DNA of 12,441 nucleotides from ANME-2 cluster archaeon. Lineage in GTDB: Archaea > Halobacteriota > Methanosarcinia > Methanosarcinales > Methanocomedenaceae. This document shows, piece by piece, positions 6,031-12,441 of the stretch (the first letter of the stretch is position 1; each line of letters begins with the position of its first letter). The notes under the pieces were generated by a model. The model searched no databases, was not told the DNA's origin, and saw only the letters and a program-made list of their open reading frames with translations. The stretch is from NCBI GenBank assembly GCA_023544495.1, contig JAMJFV010000003.1, forward strand, positions 1-12,441, written 5' to 3'. A program made the position numbers and the translations under genes.

Positions 6031-7789
6031 TCACAATTATGGGTGCCATCCGATCAGGGTCAACAAGTACATCGACCACTGCCGGTTTATTTGAATTGAA
6101 GGCATTTTCAAGTGCCTCATCCAGTTCTTCAGGTTTTTCTACCCGGTATCCCTCACCGCCACAGGATATGGCAAATGCCGCAAAGTCCGGGTTTATGAAC
6201 TGGGTACCGTATTCAGGATAACCGTGCATGTTCTGTTCTTTCTTGATATTCTTGAGTTTGCCGTCATTGAACACGATCACTTTTACAGGCAGGTCGTTCC
6301 AGACTGCAGTCGTAAGATCTGCCATTACCATGGCAAATCCGCCATCCCCGGTAATGCATATCACCTGCCTGCCAGGGTATTCCAGCTGGGCGGCGAGAGA
6401 GGCTGGAAATCCGAATCCCATACTTGCCATGTTGGATGACATCAGGGTCTTCTCGCCCGTACACTGGTATTTCTTATAGAACCAATAGGTGTGGTCGCCC
6501 ACATCAACACAGATATAAGCATCTTTTTTAGCATGCAACTTCACTGATTGCACTACAAAACCAGGATTAATAGGGGTGCTCATATCCTTGGACTCATCAA
6601 GTATCATTTCCAGGTAGTCACGTTTGATACCTTCTATCTTTTCAAAATATTCGGGATCCCGTACTTTCGGTGTCACCCTTTTTACCAGTTCACGGACAGT
6701 AAGTATTGCATCCCCGACCAATCCTGCATCAACCGGGAAACTACGGCCCACCCTCGCAGCATTGATGTCCACCTGGATAATAGGTATATCAGGTACCAGG
6801 TTGCGCTGCCTGAAACCAGAACCCAGGACAATGAACAGGTCGCCTTCTCTGGCAGCCTGTGCAGCATACGGTGTACCTATCGAACCCAGCACTCCCATGG
6901 CAAGGGGATGGTCTTCATGTATCTCACCTTTGGCCCTGGATGTTGTGAGAATAGGAGCCTGTATCTTTTCTGCCAGGGCTATCACGTCATCCCCTCCCTC
7001 CCTGGTCCCCCATCCTGCAAAGACTATCGGGTGTATGCTATTATTGATAGCTTCCACGGCTTTTTGTATATCTTCCTCCAGGGGATTGGTCTTCGGGCTG
7101 AACACATGCATCCCGGGTTTCCATATCGAGTCCTCGAGCGCCATATCCAGTACATCAGTGGGAAGGCTGAGGTGGGCCGTCCCGCGTCTGGCATAGGCAT
7201 ATTTGATAGCAAGGGTGGTCAGCCTGATGGTCTGTCCTGGCGATGCGATGGTCTCGTTGAACACGGAAAAAGGAGCGAATAGTTCAATTTCATCTATCTC
7301 CTGGAGATATTCACTGCCAAGATACGGCTGGGGAACCTGTCCCGTGAGAGCAAGTACCGGTGCTCCGTCAGACGTGGCATCTACCAGCCCGGTTATCAGG
7401 TTCGTGGTACCTGGCCCGGCAATGCTGAGACAGACACCGATATGTCCGGTGATCTTGGCATGTGCGGATGCCATGAAAGCAGCGGTCTCTTCATGACGGG
7501 TAAGGATGAAATCCACATCTTTGCTTATTCGTATAGCTTCTACGAGCGGAAGGTTGGATTCCCCCGGGATACCATAGATTCGGGTAACACCGGCTGCCGA
7601 AAGCTGCTCGACCAGCTTATCAGCAACGGTCGTTTTGATCCCACTGACTGCTCCAACATCCTCGGTTACAAAAGCTGATTTGGGCGCTCCGCATACAGGA
7701 CATACCCAGTCACCGGGCAGTTCAGCAAAACGGGTTCCCTCTTTTTCCTCATCATATACATAATTGCATACTGTACAGCGATATTTCAT
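6020..7789 (-). CDS. Rubredoxin-fused thiamine-diphosphate enzyme (pyruvate oxidase/acetolactate synthase-like)
   Basis: Protein of 589 residues. Residues 1-40 are a short rubredoxin with Cys5, Cys8, Cys30 and Cys33 binding one iron; the usual middle loop is trimmed. The rest is a TPP-dependent 2-oxoacid enzyme. The N-terminal Pyr domain has GIPGESN (73-79) and RHEETAAF, with activating glutamate about 100. A central FAD/dehydrogenase-like domain follows (about 230-390). The C-terminal PP domain has the GDG...N cofactor motif (481-508). LGSEYLQEIDEIELF and the following SPGQ resemble pyruvate oxidases slightly more than acetolactate synthases; the substrate cannot be fixed by eye. ATG 7789 is chosen because GGGGGAG lies six bases upstream and the rubredoxin begins there; the open frame runs on to 7996 without family similarity. 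The gene lies 115 bases after fpoF on the same strand, possibly in one transcription unit. Confidence 0.9.
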   Translation of the reverse strand: MKYRCTVCNYVYDEEKEGTRFAELPGDWVCPVCGAPKSAFVTEDVGAVSGIKTTVADKLVEQLSAAGVTRIYGIPGESNLPLVEAIRISKDVDFILTRHEETAAFMASAHAKITGHIGVCLSIAGPGTTNLITGLVDATSDGAPVLALTGQVPQPYLGSEYLQEIDEIELFAPFSVFNETIASPGQTIRLTTLAIKYAYARRGTAHLSLPTDVLDMALEDSIWKPGMHVFSPKTNPLEEDIQKAVEAINNSIHPIVFAGWGTREGGDDVIALAEKIQAPILTTSRAKGEIHEDHPLAMGVLGSIGTPYAAQAAREGDLFIVLGSGFRQRNLVPDIPIIQVDINAARVGRSFPVDAGLVGDAILTVRELVKRVTPKVRDPEYFEKIEGIKRDYLEMILDESKDMSTPINPGFVVQSVKLHAKKDAYICVDVGDHTYWFYKKYQCTGEKTLMSSNMASMGFGFPASLAAQLEYPGRQVICITGDGGFAMVMADLTTAVWNDLPVKVIVFNDGKLKNIKKEQNMHGYPEYGTQFINPDFAAFAISCGGEGYRVEKPEELDEALENAFNSNKPAVVDVLVDPDRMAPIIVRPP

Positions 7790-7795
7790 AACTGA

Positions 7796-7802
7796 CTCCC
7801 CC
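7796..7802 (-). promoter_or_regulatory. Ribosome binding site GGGGGAG for rubredoxin-TPP gene
   Basis: GGGGGAG, six bases before ATG 7789, decides the start against the longer open frame upstream. The same seven bases precede fpoF. An ATG overlapping this box at 7804 is therefore unlikely to be used. Confidence 0.7.
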
Positions 7803-7904
7803 ATTAATACCTTATTTAAGGATGAACGTAAAATGTAATAAGTATTGTTGATGAGATAAAGGAATGTTCGATCAAGATTGGTCAAGATCCTATTCTGGTA
7901 ATAT

Positions 7905-9143
7905 TTATTCAAGCCGGATATTCCGTATCTCCAATTTTTCCATACCCCACTGTGATGGGGTAGGTCCCCATTTTCTCTGGGGCTGGCATTCATCATACCA
8001 TTTATGTTTCATAAATCCTTTCCAGTCCCAATCATTGTTCTTGTGTTTGGTATCGGTCAGTTTCAGAAGGATGTCCATATTTATGGGTTTATCAGAATAT
8101 TCCAGCCCCTGGACCTGGTCAAGATACATATCCCCTGCACCGGTTCGTACGATAATGGTATTCCATCCGTCATCTGATCCCACTGACCCTACACAGATGT
8201 CTGAGAAATATGATGTATAATCTATACAATGATGACATCCGTTTCGGGCATAGGGCACAATCTCCTTTAAGGGGATCTGCTTATCCTGATCGCTTTTACT
8301 CACTGTGAATTTGCCTTTATGGATGTTCACTTTAATGATACTCTTCATGTCAAATCCAGTCTTCTCAGGGATCATTACCCGGGCCATGACCTCATACGAA
8401 AATGACTCCATACAGATCAGGCCTATGATCAGGGAGATGTTCACTTCCTGTTCTTGCTGGAGCAACCTGGCCCCGTGGACCTGGCAGGGTGTGCCGACCA
8501 CAGCGATATGTTCGAAACCTTTCAGCTGTTCAATGACCTCCTCATCAAACAGTGGTGGACCTGGCATATACTCATGGTTTCCAACCAGATGTCGTGTATA
8601 GGACATAATGGGATGATATGTATATTTGGTCCCGGCCGATCTTTCCACATCTTCTGGCTTTGTCATCACGATGACATCTGTTTGCCATTCATCATCCCTG
8701 GTGATCCCGAATACACAATCTATGCTGCCATTTTCCAGCAACGAAGATGCGATCTGGGAGACCACAGCTCCGTCCTGACCGGTAAGTGATGTGCTGCGTG
8801 CTGCTTTTATAAACTTTATATTATCGAATTCGTTTTCTGCAAACCCGTCCAGTGCAGGACATACCCGCTCGCATGCATAACAATTAACGCAGGTCAGGTA
8901 TCTGTTATCATTGTAATCGAATCCATGGGTCTTAAGCCACCCTTCGGTATGAAGATGTGCTTTCCTGTAATTCCGGATATCCCGGGAGATGTCAATTTCA
9001 TCCCTGTCGACCAGGACCACACCCACGGGACATACGGCTTCGCAGGTACCGCAGGATGTGCAGTAATTATTTTTGATAACATCAGCAATTTTTGGTTCAC
9101 CAAAGGAAGGGTTCAGTGATTGTAGATCAGCAGTGGACTCCAT
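7905..9143 (-). CDS. fpoF: F420H2 dehydrogenase subunit F (FrhB/FpoF family)
   Basis: Iron-sulfur flavoprotein of 412 residues, expected to oxidise F420H2 (or reduce F420) at FAD. N-terminal ferredoxin motifs are CTSCGTCEAVCP (Cys28, 31, 34, 38) and CVNCYACERVCP (Cys85, 88, 91, 95). The FrhB domain follows, with TGQDGAVVSQIASSLLE (about 121-137), VVGTPCQVHGARLL (about 215-228), GLICMESFSY and ARNGCHHCIDYTSYFSDICV, the usual Cys-rich tail motif. FpoF of Methanosarcina is about 350 residues; here the spacing between the ferredoxin motifs is wide and an extra Trp-rich C-terminal tail of about 45 residues is present. ATG 9143 has GGGGGAG seven bases upstream and lies three bases after the fpoI stop. 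It is the electron-entry subunit of the fpoBD-I-F cluster. Confidence 0.9.
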   Translation of the reverse strand: MESTADLQSLNPSFGEPKIADVIKNNYCTSCGTCEAVCPVGVVLVDRDEIDISRDIRNYRKAHLHTEGWLKTHGFDYNDNRYLTCVNCYACERVCPALDGFAENEFDNIKFIKAARSTSLTGQDGAVVSQIASSLLENGSIDCVFGITRDDEWQTDVIVMTKPEDVERSAGTKYTYHPIMSYTRHLVGNHEYMPGPPLFDEEVIEQLKGFEHIAVVGTPCQVHGARLLQQEQEVNISLIIGLICMESFSYEVMARVMIPEKTGFDMKSIIKVNIHKGKFTVSKSDQDKQIPLKEIVPYARNGCHHCIDYTSYFSDICVGSVGSDDGWNTIIVRTGAGDMYLDQVQGLEYSDKPINMDILLKLTDTKHKNNDWDWKGFMKHKWYDECQPQRKWGPTPSQWGMEKLEIRNIRLE

Positions 9144-9146
9144 GTA

Positions 9147-9515
9147 TCATCTCCCCCTATCATTGCTTTTAGACAATTCTGCAGGTGAGAAGATCATATC
9201 ACGTCGTTTCCATGAAGCTAATTCAAAGGCCCTGGACCACGAAAGCGCCTGTTCCGGGCATACTTCCAGACAGATACCGCAAAACATGCAATGACCCACA
9301 TCGATCCGGGGAAACAGTTTCCCGTCCCTTATGATCTCTATGCAATTATTCGGACACTGCTGTGCGCAAATCCCACATCCGATACATCTTTGCCTGTTAA
9401 GATTGTGAAGCCCCCTGTAGGCGGGCGGGAAATTAAAGACATATTCCGGGTATCGCCTGGTCACAGGACGCTCAAAAGCTGTCCTGAGCGCAACAATAAG
9501 ATTTTTCAATACCAT
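9147..9515 (-). CDS. fpoI: 2x[4Fe-4S] ferredoxin subunit, FpoI/NuoI type
   Basis: Small complex I-like iron-sulfur subunit of 122 residues. It carries two CxxCxxCxxxCP motifs: Cys44, 47, 50, 54 (CIGCGICAQQCP) and Cys76, 79, 82, 86 (CMFCGICLEVCP), which bind the N6a/N6b-type clusters relaying electrons to the NuoB-type N2 cluster. The N-terminus (AFERPVTRRYPEY) matches the NuoI/FpoI lead-in. The start at 9515 is preferred over upstream start codons in the open frame because AGGTGAT lies three bases before it and overlaps the fpoBD stop; the longer version would overlap fpoBD by 44 bases and adds non-family sequence. The fpoF ATG follows its stop after three bases. Confidence 0.92.
   Translation of the reverse strand: MVLKNLIVALRTAFERPVTRRYPEYVFNFPPAYRGLHNLNRQRCIGCGICAQQCPNNCIEIIRDGKLFPRIDVGHCMFCGICLEVCPEQALSWSRAFELASWKRRDMIFSPAELSKSNDRGR
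9151..9157 (-). promoter_or_regulatory. Ribosome binding site GGGGGAG for fpoF
   Basis: GGGGGAG seven bases before ATG 9143, lying within the last codons of fpoI. It is identical to the site of the rubredoxin-TPP gene. Confidence 0.65.
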
Positions 9516-9518
9516 AAG

Positions 9519-9525
9519 ATCACCT
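9519..9525 (-). promoter_or_regulatory. Ribosome binding site AGGTGAT for fpoI
   Basis: AGGTGAT complements the archaeal anti-Shine-Dalgarno and overlaps the TGA stop of fpoBD, three bases before ATG 9515. It decides the fpoI start and suggests translational coupling. Confidence 0.75.
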
Positions 9526-11232
9526 GTCCACCTCACTGACACATGAATCCATGCTGGCAGCAATAGCTGCTACATCTGCTACATATACTCCTTTGAGAAG
9601 GGGGGGCAGAGCCTGCATGGTTGCAAAAGCCGGCCCCCGTATCTTTAACCGGTACGGCATATGGGTCCCGTCAGAAACAATGTACATACCCATCTCACCT
9701 CGTGGGTCCTCTACCCTGGCATATACTTCACCTGCAGGCGGGATGATCAGGTAAGGATTAAGGTTCAGGTTTACCGGGCCAGAAGGAATGGAATCCAGGG
9801 CCTGTTCAATGATATACATGCTTTCCAGCATCTCGTCCAGTCTGACCTTCACCCTGGCAAATACATCTCCCTCCTTCCTGGTTACTACGTTAAAGTCAAT
9901 GTCCGGATAGATCAGCCGGGGTTCGGTCTTCCTCAAATCATATTCTACATTTGAAGCTCGAAGCGGAGGGCCGGCCACCCCAAGTCCTTTAGCAGTTTCG
10001 GGGCTTAATACCCCAATACCATGGGTCCTTCTCATATAGACCGAATCAAAGTTCATCAGTTCATCGTCTTCAATGATCTTGTCCCTTATTGATCTCAATG
10101 TCCTGAGAGTCTTGTCCTTGAATCCTTCTGGCAGATCAGCAGCCACACCACCTACCCTTACAAAGGTATGATTCAATCGTGAACCGGTAACAGATTCCAT
10201 CAGGGAGATGATAGACTCTCTTTCCCGGATCATATACAGGAACATGGATAAGTATCCCAGGTCAGAGCCAAATTCACCAATACCCAGCATGTGGCTCTGG
10301 ATTCTGGATAGCTCCAGCATTATGGTCCTGATATATTGAGCTCGTAACGGAGGAGTGATATCCATCAGGTGTTCCACACCGGAACAAAAACACTCATTAT
10401 TGGAAATGGAAGCCAGATAGCAAATCCTGTCCGTGAGCGGGATACATTGGAGATACATGCGGTTCTCCAGGATCTTTTCCAGGCTCCGGTGATTGAAACC
10501 GATATTGAGTTGTGCGTCCTGGACAACCTCCCCTTTGAGTTTCAGGTCAAGCACAAAAGGGCCGGGTTGAAGGGGATGCTGGGGGCCAAGATGGAGCAAC
10601 ATCTCCGAGGGTTCCAGATTATATTGAGCAAGACTAGCCTTTTTGGGATACACGGGTTCATGTACCCCAATATCCGGGATCCACTGGTTTTTTTTCCATT
10701 CATTCTCATCTATCTGGGTACGGTCCTGTTTTTGTTGTATCTTTTCCTGGAGCTGGATAAAGCCTTTCAGTAATTGTTCCGGTCTGGGCGGACAACCTGG
10801 TATAAATACATCAACGGGAAATATCTTCTCAATATTAATGACTGTTGAATACCCTTCCCAGAAGGGGCCCCCGCTCATGGAACATTCTCCCATGGCAATA
10901 ACCCATTTAGGTTCTACCATCTGGTCCCATACTAATTGTAGTGCAGGCAGGTATTTCCTGGAGATCCAGCCACTGATAAGCAGCACATCTGCCTGTCGTG
11001 GTGAAGCTCTTGGTAAGATCCCGAAACGATCCGCATCATAATGGGGACCTCCGGCCGTGCAGATGATCTCAATACCGCAGCAGCCCATGGGCTGGGTCAT
11101 GAACCACAAAGAATTCTTGCGACCCCAGTTGAACAGACCCTGGATGGGTGAACGTTTGATATATTCCTGGATCGCACTGGCAGTAGTGGTCAAACCTGGA
11201 TATTTACTGCTATTGGACATGCTGGATTTCAT
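9520..11232 (-). CDS. Fused FpoB-FpoD (NuoB-NuoD) subunit
   Basis: Single protein of 570 residues joining two complex I/F420H2-dehydrogenase subunits. Residues about 10-165 are FpoB/NuoB, with all N2 cluster ligands: Cys51-Cys52 (MGCCGIE), Cys117 (GECSMSGG) and Cys147 (PGCPPRPE). A linker of about 40 charged residues follows. Residues about 210-570 are FpoD/NuoD, with HLGPQHP (215-220), DRICYLA (268-274), RIGGV-like VRVGGVAADLPEGF, DPRGEMGMYIVSDG and the terminal EVDR. NuoC/FpoC is absent from the linker and the window. The NiFe-type double-cysteine motifs are incomplete (RICYLA, DSCVSE), so it is not a hydrogenase. ATG 11232 is preferred to TTG 11244: a GGGGT lies just upstream and a TATA-like box fits a short leader to it. 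It is first in the cluster; fpoI follows after four bases. Confidence 0.93.
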   Translation of the reverse strand: MKSSMSNSSKYPGLTTTASAIQEYIKRSPIQGLFNWGRKNSLWFMTQPMGCCGIEIICTAGGPHYDADRFGILPRASPRQADVLLISGWISRKYLPALQLVWDQMVEPKWVIAMGECSMSGGPFWEGYSTVINIEKIFPVDVFIPGCPPRPEQLLKGFIQLQEKIQQKQDRTQIDENEWKKNQWIPDIGVHEPVYPKKASLAQYNLEPSEMLLHLGPQHPLQPGPFVLDLKLKGEVVQDAQLNIGFNHRSLEKILENRMYLQCIPLTDRICYLASISNNECFCSGVEHLMDITPPLRAQYIRTIMLELSRIQSHMLGIGEFGSDLGYLSMFLYMIRERESIISLMESVTGSRLNHTFVRVGGVAADLPEGFKDKTLRTLRSIRDKIIEDDELMNFDSVYMRRTHGIGVLSPETAKGLGVAGPPLRASNVEYDLRKTEPRLIYPDIDFNVVTRKEGDVFARVKVRLDEMLESMYIIEQALDSIPSGPVNLNLNPYLIIPPAGEVYARVEDPRGEMGMYIVSDGTHMPYRLKIRGPAFATMQALPPLLKGVYVADVAAIAASMDSCVSEVDR

Positions 11233-11260
11233 GTGACCCCACAAAAATATATTGGGTTCT

Positions 11261-11271
11261 AAGTATATAGC
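11261..11271 (-). promoter_or_regulatory. TATA-like box for fpoBD cluster
   Basis: GCTATATACTT on the minus strand lies 29-39 bases before ATG 11232, predicting a start site about ten bases ahead of the ATG and past the alternative TTG. Seventeen bases further upstream is the palindrome TCCTG-T-CAGGA (11289-11299), which could bind a dimeric regulator. Assigned by eye. Confidence 0.4.
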
Positions 11272-11623
11272 ATTTGTTGGAATCCGGTTCCTGTCAGGAT
11301 TTATAGTAAGGTCCTGTTATTCCGGGATCATTATCTGTTCATGAGAGGCAAAAGTAAATTTATCTCAGTTGACAATTAAAATATGAGAACGCTGGAAAGT
11401 TCATAACTCTAAACTATTATTTATAATGTTCTGAACAAAAATACCAATTTTTTGGTCGAAAACATCACGCATAGAAGCATTAATTTATCCTACCAAAACG
11501 AAGATACCCGGAGGCTAACGTCCATAAAGAATCACAAACAGGTAGATTTTTCAACCGTGAATAAAGCCTGCAAAAACCTTTATTCGCTGAATTAAGGTCG
11601 ACCAAATAAACGTACCTGAAATA
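11272..11623. other. Non-coding region with several hairpins
   Basis: About 350 AT-rich bases without a convincing gene on either strand. Perfect inverted repeats occur at ACCAA/TTGGT (11443-11456, four-base loop), GAATAAAG/CTTTATTC (11559-11585, 11-base loop) and TAAACGTA/TACGTTTA (11607-11635, 13-base loop, running into the small ORF). These could mark a structured leader, a small RNA or chance pairing. No tRNA, CRISPR unit or known riboswitch pattern is visible. Confidence 0.5.
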
Positions 11624-11785
11624 ATGTTACGTTTAGCTATAGTACAACACCTCATGAACTATTCAAATAAAAAACCGGAAGATGCCGCCAGATATAATCT
11701 GATCATACAACGGATTGGAATTCCCGTGAAAGACCTTTACCATCACATTGCACCGGGCCTTTCAGGGACATTCCAACACATTTAG
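11624..11785 (+). CDS. Doubtful small ORF, 53 residues
   Basis: ATG 11624 to TAG 11783-11785. The product begins MLRLAIVQHLMNYSNKKPED and continues with ARYNLIIQRIGIPVKDLYHH, a helical, basic sequence that I do not recognise. There is no Shine-Dalgarno, and an internal ATG at 11654 is equally possible. It ends four bases before the convergent surface-protein gene, inside the palindrome TTTAGA-T-TCTAAA (11781-11793) that holds both stop codons. It may be a real small protein, the end of a decayed gene, or chance. Confidence 0.25.
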   Translation: MLRLAIVQHLMNYSNKKPEDAARYNLIIQRIGIPVKDLYHHIAPGLSGTFQHI

Positions 11786-11788
11786 ATT

Positions 11789-12441
11789 CTAAACCTTTAC
11801 GAGTATAACATTGTCAATGAAATACTCATCTCCAACAGCATCATAGGGTGATAACCAGAACCTTAAACGACCATCATTCACAGTCCCGGAAAATCCAGAC
11901 GTGGTAAACTGGATTGAATATTCACTCCATGAAGTGCCAAGGTCAACTACATAGTCCGACAATCCATAATTAGTATATGGAGATCCGTGCTTATGCAGTG
12001 AAATGGATACATCATGACCAGTATTGGAATAGGCCTTAAAGCTCAGACGATACTGAGTATTTGGCTCAAGTACGATATCCGGCTGGTAGAGTTGAACATT
12101 GCTCCCTTCTTGAGAAATCGTAATATGGCCGGCATGAGGACTCCCATCACCCGATGCATCATCCATAAACGTTCCCATACCATTGGTATAGAAGCGCCAT
12201 GGGGTAGTACCGGACTCAAATCCAGGGTTCTGAATTAGATTTTCTGAAATCGTAATAACTTCCGTTGTAAATTCCCAGGTATGATCGGTTTGCATACTAT
12301 TGTCCGCCAGATCCTTGGCATCTGTGCTAATAGTAATCGTATAAGTTGTGTTCGATGTCAGGTCAGCATCAGGAGTGAAGGTCATGGTATCGCCAGACCA
12401 GGTGAACGTTCCTGTAACCGATGGACTCGTTGAGAACGCAC
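11789..12441 (-). CDS. Surface/secreted protein, Ig-like plus CBM-like domain (partial, N-terminus outside window)
   Basis: The last 216 residues of a larger protein whose start lies beyond the right edge; the frame is open to base 12441. The first visible part, FSTSPSVTGTFTWSGDTMTF to HTWEFTTE (about residues 2-60), is a bacterial SbsA-type Ig-like (Big_5) domain with the family's TYTITIS...D core. The rest (about 67-216) looks like a CBM4/9 or related galactose-binding beta-sandwich, beginning NLIQNPGFESG and ending YFIDNVILVKV, with LEPNTQYRLSFKAYS in the middle. It is probably an extracellular, sugar- or cell-wall-binding protein. No sorting motif or membrane anchor is seen at the C-terminus. 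It ends tail to tail with the doubtful 53-residue ORF. Confidence 0.85.
   Translation of the reverse strand, partial: AFSTSPSVTGTFTWSGDTMTFTPDADLTSNTTYTITISTDAKDLADNSMQTDHTWEFTTEVITISENLIQNPGFESGTTPWRFYTNGMGTFMDDASGDGSPHAGHITISQEGSNVQLYQPDIVLEPNTQYRLSFKAYSNTGHDVSISLHKHGSPYTNYGLSDYVVDLGTSWSEYSIQFTTSGFSGTVNDGRLRFWLSPYDAVGDEYFIDNVILVKV

Noticed and set aside
6548..7282. 244-residue plus-strand ORF inside the TPP gene
   Set aside because: Antisense shadow of a clearly conserved coding region, with no family features.
7790..7996. N-terminal extension of the rubredoxin-TPP protein by 69 residues
   Set aside because: No family similarity, overlaps the 3' end of fpoF, and a strong GGGGGAG precedes the rubredoxin methionine at 7789.
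9516..9563. Longer FpoI start at 9563
   Set aside because: It would overlap fpoBD by 44 bases and adds 16 residues unlike the family; the AGGTGAT site supports 9515.
9520..11232. [NiFe]-hydrogenase large/small subunit
   Set aside because: Only one cysteine of each CxxC pair is present, and the C-terminus ends in the NuoD-type EVDR rather than a DPCxxC followed by a cleavage site.

Overview
The window comes from an F420-using euryarchaeon, most likely a methanogen or anaerobic methanotroph of the Methanosarcinales type. Evidence: TiaS (the archaeal tRNA-Ile2 agmatidine enzyme), an ArcS/DUF5591 protein carrying the full archaeosine-synthase motif, FpoB/D/I/F-type subunits of F420H2 dehydrogenase, an archaeal-style lipoprotein, TATA-like boxes with short leaders, and GGTGAT/GGGGGAG ribosome binding sites. 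The exact lineage cannot be fixed from the sequence. Almost all genes lie on the minus strand.

Layout. (1) 71-826 (+): lipoprotein with thrombospondin type 3 Ca-binding repeats, converging on an O6-alkylguanine DNA methyltransferase (823-1278, -); the two stop codons share one CTAG. (2) 1321-1380: six tandem copies of a 10-bp unit. (3) 1374-2539 (-): universal stress protein followed, with stop/start overlap, by a stand-alone ArcS core protein. (4) 2656-4844 (-): dapF-tiaS, coupled by an ATGA overlap and probably leaderless. (5) 4845-5254: non-coding, with an imperfect 13-bp inverted repeat. (6) 5255-5821 (+): GC-rich erythromycin-esterase pseudogene with frameshifts and a large internal deletion, probably of foreign origin. 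(7) 6020-7789 (-): thiamine-diphosphate 2-oxoacid enzyme with an N-terminal rubredoxin domain. (8) 7905-11232 (-): compact fpoBD-fpoI-fpoF cluster in which FpoB and FpoD are one polypeptide; no FpoC and no membrane subunit is present. (9) 11233-11788: mostly non-coding, with several hairpins and one doubtful 53-codon ORF. (10) 11789-12441 (-): C-terminal part of a secreted protein with an Ig-like domain and a carbohydrate-binding-like domain.

How the genes may work together. The fpoBD-fpoI-fpoF set is an electron wire from F420H2 (FpoF) through the 2x[4Fe-4S] protein FpoI to the N2-type cluster and quinone-site-like pocket of FpoBD. It is not followed or preceded by the membrane arm that Fpo or complex I needs for proton pumping. 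It is followed on the same strand by the rubredoxin-TPP enzyme, which could give electrons to, or take them from, the same wire. This stripped-down, fused F420 module beside a rubredoxin-fused 2-oxoacid enzyme is the most interesting candidate system in the window; its function is inference.
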